The translations under genes and the position numbers were made by a program. Shown here piece after piece: positions 1-7,687 of a stretch of DNA of 12,836 nucleotides. Every line of letters begins with the position of its first letter. The first letter of the stretch is position 1. The DNA comes from an uncultured Loktanella sp. (GTDB lineage Bacteria > Pseudomonadota > Alphaproteobacteria > Rhodobacterales > Rhodobacteraceae). The stretch covers positions 1 through 12,836 of the forward strand of contig CAJXTP010000065.1 in assembly GCA_913061335.1 (NCBI GenBank). The letters run 5' to 3'. The notes beneath the pieces were generated by a model. That model saw only the letters and a program-made list of their open reading frames with translations, did no database searches and was not told where the DNA came from.

Positions 1-396
1 CAAACTCTCTCTTAGTTTAAGCAGCTCTTGGTTCCAAAAACCCTGACGACGGACACTGCCGTTGATGTACCGAAAGCAAGTGGCGGCTTTGCGGCATCGT
101 ATTCAGTCGGGTGGTTTAGGGCCCTTCACATCCACCTGCGATGCAACGATGTTGCTGGGATGGCCTGTCAATCACCGGCACGGAAACACCAAGAAGACAG
201 CGCTCTCAAGGGGTAGAGATCGGAGATCTCGGTTTCTGCCGTTCTTGGTATGCGTGGCAACCGCAGGCATCAAATCATCAATGCCTTGCTCACCATTGCC
301 TCCTTGCTTGGATATATCCGCCCACCCATTCCGACAGCATCCACGCACTTGTACCGGGCTAGCCTGCCCAATTTAGCCGTGCTTTCGTGTTCTGGC
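1..396. other. No recognisable gene; probable degenerate sequence
   Basis: I see no intact gene here. All reading frames are short, lack ribosome-binding sites and do not resemble a family I know. The longest uninterrupted pieces are plus-strand frames of about 60-110 codons and a minus-strand frame interrupted by stops that would run off the left edge. A small 15-bp dyad (GAGATC-GGA-GATCTC) lies at 216-230. The patchy open frames suggest decayed coding sequence, possibly a mobile-element or gene remnant whose main part lies left of the window, but this is inference. Confidence 0.4.
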
Positions 397-442
397 TTGT
401 GTCAAGATAAAAACAGTCATGGCTGTTTTTATCTTGACACAA
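397..442. repeat. Perfect 20-bp inverted repeat upstream of the transporter operon
   Basis: The left arm (397-416, TTGTGTCAAGATAAAAACAG) is matched without a mismatch by its reverse complement at 423-442, leaving a 6-nt spacer (TCATGG). The right arm contains TTGACA (434-439), a consensus-like -35 hexamer, but no good -10 lies 16-18 nt further on. A weaker alternative promoter is TTGTTC (454-459) with TACAAA (476-481). The start codon of the first operon gene is about 85 nt downstream. It could be an operator for a dimeric regulator, an AT-rich hairpin acting as a transcription boundary, or fused terminal repeats left by a mobile element. The sequence alone does not decide; the repeat itself is certain. 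Confidence 0.9.
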
Positions 443-526
443 CTAAGCGATTGTTGTTCGCTCAAGAAACAAAAATACAAATAACTACTGTTTTTTGCAA
501 TTTGAGCTGTCGTAAGGAGGTCTCCC

Positions 527-1282
527 ATGCTGAAAGTAAGCGGCCTGACCAAAATGTTTGGCGCATATCGCGCGCTTAACGTTGGTAACATCGATATCCC
601 TCGCGCCCAAATTACCGGCATTATCGGACCGAACGGGGCGGGAAAGACAACGTTGTTCAATGCAATTGGCGGAGCGCTTCGCCCAACTGCGGGCACCGTC
701 TTGTTGGACGGTGGTGACGTAACGGGATTGTCGCCACATCGACTTGCGCAGAAGGGTCTTGTCCGCACTTTTCAAATCAGTCGCGATCTGTCTGCTTTGA
801 CAATCCTGGAAAATTTGCTCGTCGCACGCCCCGGTCAGCTTGGCGAGGGAGTGGTATCCGCATTGTTTGCACGCAAAAAAATCCGCGCCGAGGAAGAAGC
901 TGCAATCGAACAGGCCCGATCTCTTTTGCAACGGGTTGATTTGTGGCGATTGGCGGATCAGTCGGCATCAAGCCTCTCGGGCGGCCAGAAAAAACTCCTC
1001 GAGGTGCTGCGAGCGATGATGTTGTCCCCCAAACTAATATTGCTGGATGAACCCGCCGCAGGGGTCGCGCCGACAATGGAAGGTGTTCTTTGCGATTTCA
1101 TTCTTGATTTGAAAGCGGAAGGCGTCACATTTGCTATCGTTGAGCACGACATGGAAATGATCGAACGCCTGTGTGACGACATCTATGTTCTGACAGAAGG
1201 GCGCGAGATGATGCATGGTACCTACGAGCAGGTCACCACCGACCCCCGCGTGCTGCACGCCTATCTGGGGAGTATGGTCTGA
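527..1282 (+). CDS. livG: Branched-chain amino acid/amide-type ABC transporter ATPase, LivG-like
   Basis: This is one of two cytoplasmic ATPases that would power an importer of the hydrophobic amino acid/amide (HAAT) family. At 251 residues it has the normal LivG length. All ABC motifs are present: Walker A GPNGAGKTT at 34-42, Q-loop Gln83, signature LSGGQ at 150-154, Walker B ILLDEP at 171-176 with Asp174 and Glu175, and switch His207. The LivG-typical segment AAGVAPTM follows Walker B. The start is supported by a strong ribosome-binding site, AAGGAGG at 514-520, six bases before the ATG. It is the first gene of the operon, and its TGA overlaps the next ATG by one base. The substrate cannot be read from the ATPase; the symbol denotes family, not proven leucine transport. 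Confidence 0.93.
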   Translation: MLKVSGLTKMFGAYRALNVGNIDIPRAQITGIIGPNGAGKTTLFNAIGGALRPTAGTVLLDGGDVTGLSPHRLAQKGLVRTFQISRDLSALTILENLLVARPGQLGEGVVSALFARKKIRAEEEAAIEQARSLLQRVDLWRLADQSASSLSGGQKKLLEVLRAMMLSPKLILLDEPAAGVAPTMEGVLCDFILDLKAEGVTFAIVEHDMEMIERLCDDIYVLTEGREMMHGTYEQVTTDPRVLHAYLGSMV

Positions 1283-2028
1283 TGACACAACCGCTATTGA
1301 AAGTCGAAGAATTATGCGCTGGCTACGGTGGTGGCGATATTGTGAAGTCCGCGGGATTTACAGTATCTGAAAATGGAATTTCAACGATCGTTGGGCCCAA
1401 TGGCGCTGGAAAGTCCACTCTGATCAAGGCACTGGTAGGTTTGTTAATCCCTCGATCTGGGTCGATTCAACTGGCAGGCAAGGATGTCGTCAGGATGAAC
1501 GCCCCGGCAAAGGCCCGAGTGGGCCTAGGGTATGTCCCCCAAGAGCACAATGTTTTCCGAAATCTGAGCATTGGCGAAAACATGATGCTTGCCTACGAAT
1601 TTATCGCGCGCGATAGAGCGGGATTTGCTGCGGCGAGGGATCGTGTATTTGACATTTTTCCGGACCTTGTTGGGCGCGAAAGCGACCTTGCTGGAAACCT
1701 ATCCGGCGGGCAGCGTCAGATGCTGGCTTTTGGCTGTGCGTTGATGCCTGATCCGACTTTGCTTTTGTTAGATGAACCCAGTGCAGGCCTTTCCCCCAAA
1801 TACGTGGAAGGGATGTTCGCTGCCGTTAAGGCGGTGAATGATGCCGGTGTGACTATTCTTATGATTGAACAGAATGTCAGGGAGGCTATGGCCATTTCGG
1901 AAACCGCAATCGTACTGGCAGCGGGAGAAATTCGTGCGCAGATGCCAGCACGTGAATTCATGAACCACCCAGATATCCACGCACTCTACATGGGCGCTGC
2001 AAGCACCAGACAGCAAGGGGGTGCGTGA
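1282..2028 (+). CDS. livF: Branched-chain amino acid/amide-type ABC transporter ATPase, LivF-like
   Basis: This is the second ATPase of the importer, expected to form a heterodimer with the LivG-like protein beneath the two permeases. Its 248 residues are typical for LivF. Walker A GPNGAGKST lies at 38-46, the Q-loop glutamine at 87, signature LSGGQ at 140-144 and Walker B LLLDEP at 161-166. The switch region reads IEQN, with Gln197 in place of His, which is usual in LivF proteins and not a defect. The ATG shares one base with the upstream TGA (TGATG), and the same junction type occurs at its own 3' end, so translational coupling is likely. Substrate unknown. Confidence 0.93.
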   Translation: MTQPLLKVEELCAGYGGGDIVKSAGFTVSENGISTIVGPNGAGKSTLIKALVGLLIPRSGSIQLAGKDVVRMNAPAKARVGLGYVPQEHNVFRNLSIGENMMLAYEFIARDRAGFAAARDRVFDIFPDLVGRESDLAGNLSGGQRQMLAFGCALMPDPTLLLLDEPSAGLSPKYVEGMFAAVKAVNDAGVTILMIEQNVREAMAISETAIVLAAGEIRAQMPAREFMNHPDIHALYMGAASTRQQGGA

Positions 2029-2888
2029 TGTTACAGATTTTGCTTAACGGTATTGTGTCGGGCCTACTTGTTGCCTTGCCAGCGGTTGCCCTGTCTTTGA
2101 CATATGGCGTGCTGAAATTTCCGAATTTCGCCATTGGCTCGATGATCACCTTCGGGGCCTACATTGCCTTATTTTTCAATGTGGACATCGGCGTCCCGCT
2201 TTTTGCCGCAGCGGGGCTCGCAGCTGTTGGGCTAGCTGCTGTCGCGCTACTCATCGACCGCCTCGTTTATCGACCACTGAGAGGGGCGGATCACGTCACG
2301 TTGCTTGTAGCTTCGATAGGCGTCTATTTTGTTCTGGAGAATGTGGTTCGATTCCTGTTTGGATCAGACATTCGGGGCTACGACGTAACAGTCGCTCGTC
2401 CGCATCGATGGATGGGATTGCGGGTTAACAACGAGCAGATCCTCATATTTGTCGTGGCGCTGCTGGCAATGGTCATTGTTTGGTTCATCCTGATGCGCAC
2501 CCCATTTGGGCGCGCGATGCGGGCAGTCTCTGACAATCCGGATCTTGCTGACGTCAGGGGTATCAGTCGCAACAAAGTCATTGCTCTGGTGTGGGTAATT
2601 TCCGCGGCTCTATCTTCCACCGCTGGCGTTCTGATTGGAATGGATGGCATCATCGATCCGCTCATGGGTTGGAATTATGTGCTGCCATTGTTCGCGGCAG
2701 TCATTCTTGGGGGCATTGGCAATCCTTTGGGCGCTGTATTGGGCGCGCTTATCATCGGTATCGTTGAAGAAATGTCCACACTTGTGTTGCCTACGACTTA
2801 CCGACAGGCGGTTTCATTCGTCATTATCGCTTTGGTGCTTTTACTGCGCCCGCATGGGCTTCTTGGCAAGCCGAGGATCAGCCGATGA
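2028..2888 (+). CDS. livH: Branched-chain amino acid/amide-type ABC transporter permease, LivH-like
   Basis: This is an integral inner-membrane permease forming half of the translocation channel. The protein is hydrophobic throughout, with about eight predicted membrane segments by eye, and opens with the LivH-type segment LTYGVLKFPNFAIGSMITFGAY (shown here only as a family hallmark near residues 24-45, key residues the FPNFAIG and GAY). The C-terminal half carries the usual GGIGNPLGAVLGA turn. I prefer the ATG at 2028, which gives 286 residues: it forms a TGATG overlap like the previous junction and sits about eight bases after AAGGGG. An in-frame GTG at 2025 would add one residue. Length is normal for LivH. 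Confidence 0.9.
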   Translation: MLQILLNGIVSGLLVALPAVALSLTYGVLKFPNFAIGSMITFGAYIALFFNVDIGVPLFAAAGLAAVGLAAVALLIDRLVYRPLRGADHVTLLVASIGVYFVLENVVRFLFGSDIRGYDVTVARPHRWMGLRVNNEQILIFVVALLAMVIVWFILMRTPFGRAMRAVSDNPDLADVRGISRNKVIALVWVISAALSSTAGVLIGMDGIIDPLMGWNYVLPLFAAVILGGIGNPLGAVLGALIIGIVEEMSTLVLPTTYRQAVSFVIIALVLLLRPHGLLGKPRISR

Positions 2889-3793
2889 TTGGGTATCTTA
2901 CTGCAATTTTGGTTGTCGTTCTCATTTCCGCACTCGTGGCCTTGGCGCTTAACATCCAATGGGGCCAGGCCGGGATGGTGAACTTTGGTATCTTTGGGTT
3001 CTTCGCCGCAACATCTTACGTTGCAGCCCTGTCTGCCCTTGCTGGATATCCTCTTTTGATATCGCTGGTTTTGGCGATCCTGACCGGTGTTGTCCTGAGT
3101 GCGCTTGTCGCTCTGGTATCAGCGCGCCTGCGTGAAGATTATTTCGCAATTGCGACGCTTGCCTTTGCTGAGGCTGTTCGATTGTTTCTGCTGAACGAAA
3201 CATGGCTTACAGGTGGTGCGAACGGCTTACCCGGCATTCCGCGACCGTTGTCGGCTTACGCGTCGGGCCAAAGCTATGAACTGCTGTTTTTTGTTCTGGC
3301 GCTTGTCCTTGCAGCGATCTGTTTTGTCTTTGCTCAAGCTCTTACCAAATCTCCTTTTGGCCGCGTGCTGCGTGCGTTGCGCGAAGACGATCTGGTGGCC
3401 GCAACGCTGGGCAAAGACGTCCTTAGTTTTCGTATTTGGGCTTTTGCTGCGGGGGGTGCCATCCTTGGCGTGGCTGGTTACCTGCACAGCTCTTATTTTG
3501 GGTATATCGATCCGACCCAGTTTGGGGCTTTCGTCACTGCCTATGCGTTCATGGCGGTGATTGCGGGGGGGCGCGGTTCCAACACCGGACTGCTGTTTGG
3601 TGCGGTCTCGGTCATGGTTCTGTTAGAAGGTACCCGTTTTCTCAAGGACCTGATGCCGTTTCTAGATGCCGGGCAAGCCGCCTCATTACGCCTAATTTTG
3701 ATTGGTGTCGGTTTGATTTTGTTGCTGATTTATAAACCACAAGGCTTCTTTCGCGAACACCGCTTGAGAGTCAATAAAGGAGATACCAAATGA
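2885..3793 (+). CDS. livM: Branched-chain amino acid/amide-type ABC transporter permease, LivM-like
   Basis: This is the second membrane permease, partner of the LivH-like protein. It has 302 residues, at the short end of the LivM range because it lacks a long N-terminal extension. Early in the protein is the LivM signature region ALNIQWGQAGMVNFG, and the periplasmic loop TGGANGLPGIP resembles the TGGxxGL loop of LivM permeases. Multiple hydrophobic segments run through the whole length, and the C-terminal YKPQGFF tail is typical. The ATG overlaps the preceding TGA by four bases (ATGA), and its own stop overlaps the next gene in the same way, so this is the middle of a single transcript. Confidence 0.9.
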   Translation: MIGYLTAILVVVLISALVALALNIQWGQAGMVNFGIFGFFAATSYVAALSALAGYPLLISLVLAILTGVVLSALVALVSARLREDYFAIATLAFAEAVRLFLLNETWLTGGANGLPGIPRPLSAYASGQSYELLFFVLALVLAAICFVFAQALTKSPFGRVLRALREDDLVAATLGKDVLSFRIWAFAAGGAILGVAGYLHSSYFGYIDPTQFGAFVTAYAFMAVIAGGRGSNTGLLFGAVSVMVLLEGTRFLKDLMPFLDAGQAASLRLILIGVGLILLLIYKPQGFFREHRLRVNKGDTK

Positions 3794-4341
3794 GCCGAAT
3801 ACCTCTAATCGCCGCGGAAACATTGCAAGATGATGCCCGCACGGTTTTTGAAGACATGAAGCGTTACGGACCCTTTGGAAATTTGTTGGGTGCGATGGCG
3901 AATAGGCCAACAATCCTGAAACACCTGTTTAGTATGCTTTTGGACCTGCGGGACGAAGCGGTGCTGCCACGGCGATCTCTGGAGCTGGCGTTGGTTGTGG
4001 TCTCTAAGCTGAACGAATGCGCCTATTGCGTTTCGCACCATGCGCCAATGCTTTCAGTACAGGGACTAAGCCAAGAGGGTATTGACCGTCTGCTGGACGT
4101 CGAAGACCACCCCGAACTAGACGAGGTGGACAAAATTGTGGTGCGCTATGCAGAAGCGGTGACCAATCGCTTTAACCGGATGCGTGATGCAGAAGTCGAT
4201 GCACTCAGACCACATTTCAACGATGCACAAATCGTAGAGTTGACTTGGCGCATTGCACTGTGCGGTGCGTTCAACCGGTTCAATGATTCACTACAGCTTC
4301 CCTTGGAAGACGGGGGCGAGACGGCCCCTAATAAATCTTAA
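3790..4341 (+). CDS. AhpD/carboxymuconolactone decarboxylase-like protein with CxxCxxxH motif
   Basis: This 183-residue, probably cytoplasmic, all-helical protein belongs to the AhpD-like/carboxymuconolactone decarboxylase superfamily. The core motif is Cys77-x-x-Cys80-x3-His84, with Glu65 eleven residues before Cys77, which is the AhpD-type redox arrangement (E-x11-CxxC-x3-H). Such proteins act in peroxide defence or as thiol-disulfide enzymes; decarboxylases of the superfamily usually lack the cysteine pair, so a redox role is more likely here. It begins within the livM stop (ATGA overlap), has AAGGAG about seven bases upstream, and sits between the permease and binding-protein genes of the importer. 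This position implies that it acts on the imported compound or on a reactive by-product. Substrate and electron donor are unknown; a thioredoxin reductase gene lies downstream. Confidence 0.82.
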   Translation: MSRIPLIAAETLQDDARTVFEDMKRYGPFGNLLGAMANRPTILKHLFSMLLDLRDEAVLPRRSLELALVVVSKLNECAYCVSHHAPMLSVQGLSQEGIDRLLDVEDHPELDEVDKIVVRYAEAVTNRFNRMRDAEVDALRPHFNDAQIVELTWRIALCGAFNRFNDSLQLPLEDGGETAPNKS

Positions 4342-4364
4342 TAATTAACAACGAGGAAAAAACC

Positions 4365-5597
4365 ATGACATTTAATCAAATGAACCGCAGAACGTTTCTC
4401 GGCACCACCGCAGCAGGGGTCGCCGCAAGTGCGCTGCCTTTGCCTGCACTTGCCAACACTGGGCCGGTCAAGATTGGCATGATATCTCCGCTTACCGGTA
4501 GTGGCGGATCTTATGGCCCCAATATCGTAAAAGCGGCACAGGTTGTTGCCACACAGATCAATGACGCGGGCGGTATTCTTGGCGGGCGCATGATTGAGAT
4601 AATCGCCGAAGACAGCGAAACCAACTCCACTGCATCGGTGCGTGCTGCGCGCAAACTGCTGGATGTCAATCAAGTGAGTGCCATTGTTGGAATGTGGGGC
4701 TCTGGCCCGACACTCGCAGTGAAGCCCCTTGCAATCGAGAAAGGCGTTTCGCTTAGTTGCCTTGGTGCGGCAGATGCCATCACTGAGGGCGACACTCAGG
4801 GCTTGATCTGGCGTTTTCAGGCCACCGGGCGCGAATGGGGCGTTCCCCCTGCAAAGGCCATGTTGGCTGCTGGACACAAAAAGGTCGGTATTCTCGCTGT
4901 TCAAACAGCCTTTACCCAATCTATGATCGCTCCCTTTATCGAAACCTTCGAAGCAGGCGGCGGCGAAGTTGTAGTTCAGGCTGAAGTGAAACCGGATCAG
5001 CCCTCGTTTCGGGCGGAAGTTGACAAAGTTATGGGCGAGGATATCACGGCCGTTTTCTTGCCAGCCTACGTTACCCAGTTCACATCTATTGTCAAAGAAT
5101 GGTACCGTGGCGGTTATGAAACTGAGCTCTATACACTCACAATCGCGGCCAGTGCAGGTGTAAACGGAGGTGGCAAATTCATTACGGCGGTTGGTAATGA
5201 AGTCGGGGAAGGCATTCACCATTTGCAGCCTACCAATGATTCATCTTCTGCAAGTTATAAAGAGTTTGAGTCCCTCATGGGCGTTGAGGCTGGCACGTTC
5301 CTGCCTTTCTCAGCTTTATGCGCGGACTCGCTGGTGGTACAGATTGGAGCGATGGAAAAGGCTGGCACCTCCGATGCCACTGTCTACACAAAAGAAATCC
5401 TCGCAATCACAAATGGGCCGGGTGCAGCAACAGCCGGCGCGGTCAACCTGCTGAATGCAATTCGCGCTGGTCAGGATGTCAACTATACGGGTTATGGAAT
5501 GGATGTGTCGTTTTTCCCCAATGGCAACCTAAAGGGTCGTCCATTTGGGCACTTTGTTATCCAGAACGGTATTGATGTCGAATTAGACCTTGTTTGA
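4365..5597 (+). CDS. Tat-exported periplasmic substrate-binding protein, LivJ/Peripla_BP_6 type
   Basis: This is the solute receptor of the importer. The 410-residue protein starts with a twin-arginine signal: Arg8-Arg9 in NRRTFLG, a hydrophobic stretch to about residue 27, and a probable signal-peptidase site after Ala-Leu-Ala at 28-30. The mature part begins with VKIGMISPLTGSGG, the type I periplasmic-binding fold seen in LivJ, amide- and aromatic-acid-binding proteins, and continues with AAQVVATQINDAGGILGG and the IVGMWGSG segment. Export by Tat rather than Sec suggests folding before export, and is common for such receptors in alphaproteobacteria. It lies 23 bases after the AhpD-like gene, with GAGGA upstream of the start. 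An in-frame ATG at 4380 (residue 6) would still keep the Tat motif. The ligand cannot be inferred. Confidence 0.9.
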   Translation: MTFNQMNRRTFLGTTAAGVAASALPLPALANTGPVKIGMISPLTGSGGSYGPNIVKAAQVVATQINDAGGILGGRMIEIIAEDSETNSTASVRAARKLLDVNQVSAIVGMWGSGPTLAVKPLAIEKGVSLSCLGAADAITEGDTQGLIWRFQATGREWGVPPAKAMLAAGHKKVGILAVQTAFTQSMIAPFIETFEAGGGEVVVQAEVKPDQPSFRAEVDKVMGEDITAVFLPAYVTQFTSIVKEWYRGGYETELYTLTIAASAGVNGGGKFITAVGNEVGEGIHHLQPTNDSSSASYKEFESLMGVEAGTFLPFSALCADSLVVQIGAMEKAGTSDATVYTKEILAITNGPGAATAGAVNLLNAIRAGQDVNYTGYGMDVSFFPNGNLKGRPFGHFVIQNGIDVELDLV

Positions 5598-5624
5598 ACT
5601 GATGTAAACACGGTTCAATAATCT

Positions 5625-5673
5625 GCGTTGTCCATACGGCTTGATCGTTGAGACAAGTCAAATTGGGCAACGC
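5625..5673. repeat. Imperfect 9-bp inverted repeat between binding-protein and TetR genes
   Basis: GCGTTGTCC at 5625-5633 pairs with GGGCAACGC at 5665-5673 with one mismatch and a 31-nt spacer. Shorter nested complementarities (CTTG...CAAG) lie inside. No T-run follows on the plus strand, so it is not a classical terminator. It may be a regulator site for the adjacent TetR gene, or chance. Confidence 0.3.
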
Positions 5674-5743
5674 AAAAATGTCTTTGGCAATTCTGCTACA
5701 GGCATTAATCATGATACCAGTTGTCAATAAGCACGAGAATGAG

Positions 5744-6394
5744 ATGCAAAAAACCGAAAGGCGCAGTCAGGAGCAACGGTCAAACGAAATGACCGAAAAA
5801 CTTCGAACTGCAACTATTCAACTGATCGCAGAGGTTGGCTACGTCAACACAAACACCGTAAACATAAGCCGTCGCGCTGGAGTTTCACGGGGTGCATTGC
5901 TGCACCACTACGCAAATAAGTCCGATCTAGTGATCGATGCCACGTCCAAAATGTGGAACTATTCCGTATTGGCGACTCAATTGTTATGCAAGAAATTGAC
6001 GCATCGTGAAATGGATATAGATGCCTTCGTAGACGGTTTGTGGCGAGAATCATTCGACGAAACCTATGTCTCAGTCACCATCGACATAATGATTGCGGCT
6101 CGTGAAGATAAGAGACTCGCACAACATCTAGACACTTCTCTGGCCGAGGTTTTTGCATCCTATCGCACGGCAGCTGCTGTCCTTTTCAAAAATTCCGGCT
6201 TGAATGCAGCACAACAGGAGGTGGCTATGACGGTTATCGTGTCGCTTCTGCGAGGCCTGCGCATTCAGGAAATGATGCGGCCGGATGCTGAGTTGGCCGA
6301 GGCGGTGCGTGACACTCTGAAACTGTTATTGCGAACGGCATTACGTGCTAACAATATCCTTGTGCCGGAACGTGGCAGTTCAAAAAAACCTTAA
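5744..6394 (+). CDS. TetR-family transcriptional regulator
   Basis: This is a one-component repressor-type regulator. With the ATG at 5744 it has 216 residues, the usual TetR length. The N-terminal DNA-binding domain covers about residues 15-62, with the helix-turn-helix around VNISRRAGVSRGALLHHYANK, a good match to the TetR consensus (ISRRAGVSxGxLxHHY). The C-terminal domain of about 150 residues is helical and would bind an unknown ligand and form the dimer. The frame stays open upstream to a TTG at 5648, with other ATGs at 5678 and 5711, but those versions add a hydrophobic leader atypical of the family, and ribosome-binding sites are weak for all. It probably controls the flanking transporter operon and/or the thioredoxin reductase gene; this is inferred from position only. 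Confidence 0.82.
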   Translation: MQKTERRSQEQRSNEMTEKLRTATIQLIAEVGYVNTNTVNISRRAGVSRGALLHHYANKSDLVIDATSKMWNYSVLATQLLCKKLTHREMDIDAFVDGLWRESFDETYVSVTIDIMIAAREDKRLAQHLDTSLAEVFASYRTAAAVLFKNSGLNAAQQEVAMTVIVSLLRGLRIQEMMRPDAELAEAVRDTLKLLLRTALRANNILVPERGSSKKP

Positions 6395-6485
6395 TCTTTG
6401 ATTTTGGGTCGACGCGCCAAAGGACTCTATCAGTCTGGGGCGAAGCCAAAATTTCTTATTTGATCTTACTGAAATGGAAAGAAAA

Positions 6486-7427
6486 ATGTCTCATCATAGA
6501 GTCGTCGTTATCGGCGCCGGACCTGCCGGATATACCGCAGCCATTTACGCGGCCCGCGCCTTGCTACAGCCTGTTCTGATCTCAGGGATGGAGGTTGGTG
6601 GGCAGCTCATGACCACAACAGATGTTGAAAACTATCCAGGGTATGCCGATGCGGTACAGGGGCCTTGGATGATGGAGCAGATGCACAAGCAGGCTGAAAA
6701 CGTCGGAGCTCAGATCGTTAACACAAGCGTTACCGAAGTGGATCTGCAGGCCCACCCTTTCCGTATTCGCACGGATGACGGCGTCGAGCGTACAAGTGAT
6801 ACGGTTATCGTTTGCACTGGCGCTCAGGCTCGCTGGCTAGGGTTGGACAGCGAAGAGACATTCAAGGGCTTTGGTGTTTCAGCCTGCGCCACCTGTGACG
6901 GTTTCTTTTATCGTGGGAAGAAGGTCGCAGTGATTGGGGGCGGAAATACTGCTGTTGAAGAAGCTATTTATTTGGCGGGGTTGGCGGACTCTGTTATACT
7001 GGTGCACAGGCGCGACAGCTTGCGAGCGGATAAAACGTTGCAGGCACGCTTGTTTGCAAACACCAAGATCGATGTCATTTGGAATGCTGAATTGGATCAG
7101 GTTTTGGGTGAAACAACTCCCATTCGCAGCGTGACCGGCGCGCGGCTGCGCTCTACAATGGATGGCCGCTTGAATGAAATTGGCGTTGATGGGGTCTTTG
7201 TAGCAATCGGGCATTCGCCTGGCACCTCGCTGTTTGGAGATCAACTCAGGCTAAATGACAAGAACTACATTTGGACGTCACCCGGACGAACTGAAACGAG
7301 TCTTCCAGGCGTCTTCGCCGCCGGAGACGTCACCGATGATCTTTACCGGCAGGCCGTTACTGCGGCTGGCATGGGATGCATGGCAGCGCTAGATGCTGAG
7401 CGTTTTTTGAGCGCAGCAGAAAAGTAA
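6486..7427 (+). CDS. trxB: Thioredoxin reductase (NADPH), TrxB-like
   Basis: This is a cytoplasmic FAD enzyme that uses NADPH to reduce thioredoxin or a thioredoxin-like disulfide. Numbering from an alternative ATG at 6474 (317 residues), the FAD-binding GAGPAG is at 14-19, GGQL at 42-45, the redox-active disulfide Cys138-Ala-Thr-Cys141 in ACATCDGFFYR, the NADPH fold GGGNTA at 155-160, the phosphate-binding HRRDSLR at 178-184, and the second FAD motif GD at 284-285 followed by DLYRQAVTAAGMG. All are intact, so activity is expected. I prefer the ATG at 6486 (313 residues), because GGAAAG precedes it and nothing precedes 6474. No thioredoxin gene is adjacent. It may be a second trxB that serves the AhpD-like protein or another disulfide substrate of this locus; that is inference. 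Confidence 0.92.
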   Translation: MSHHRVVVIGAGPAGYTAAIYAARALLQPVLISGMEVGGQLMTTTDVENYPGYADAVQGPWMMEQMHKQAENVGAQIVNTSVTEVDLQAHPFRIRTDDGVERTSDTVIVCTGAQARWLGLDSEETFKGFGVSACATCDGFFYRGKKVAVIGGGNTAVEEAIYLAGLADSVILVHRRDSLRADKTLQARLFANTKIDVIWNAELDQVLGETTPIRSVTGARLRSTMDGRLNEIGVDGVFVAIGHSPGTSLFGDQLRLNDKNYIWTSPGRTETSLPGVFAAGDVTDDLYRQAVTAAGMGCMAALDAERFLSAAEK

Positions 7428-7687
7428 ATCGGCTGCGAAATCTACCGCCGTAAGCAACCCCACTTGAGAGGAGCTGCTCAATCAAACGAATAAGATCCGC
7501 GAGATTTAGGAAGGACGAAAATCTATATTCTTATGCAGCAGGGCCCATGTCAATACGCGCCTATAAACTACGGTTTTCTAACAAGAGCCGCAGTTGAAGG
7601 TAGCGCACACCCTTTTCAACAGAATTTGCGGTTGCCTCAACAGGTGGATGCAACACTTTAATCTTAGAAAGAGATGGAGTGTTGGCA
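7428..7687. other. Intergenic segment before the IS30 remnant
   Basis: No gene is visible. The last 55 bases probably belong to the left end of the IS30 element: a GTTGC...GCAAC pair frames the stretch ending near 7655, and GGAG at 7675-7678 is the ribosome-binding site of the transposase fragment. I could not define the terminal repeat exactly, because the matching right end has been lost. Confidence 0.35.

Noticed and set aside
397..442. Palindrome read as an ordinary rho-independent terminator
   Set aside because: The stem is AT-rich and the T-tract is inside the stem rather than after it; no upstream gene on the plus strand needs a terminator here. Kept as a repeat of unknown role.
373..931. 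Minus-strand open frames overlapping the start of the LivG-like gene
   Set aside because: They overlap a gene with a complete set of ABC motifs and have no recognisable product.
4338..5222. 294-codon open frame on the minus strand
   Set aside because: It lies wholly antisense to the well-supported binding-protein gene, resembles no family, has no convincing ribosome-binding site, and is explained by codon bias of the opposite strand.
5648..5743. N-terminal extension of the TetR protein from TTG 5648 or ATG 5678/5711
   Set aside because: It adds a hydrophobic stretch unlike TetR proteins, and no good ribosome-binding site supports these starts.
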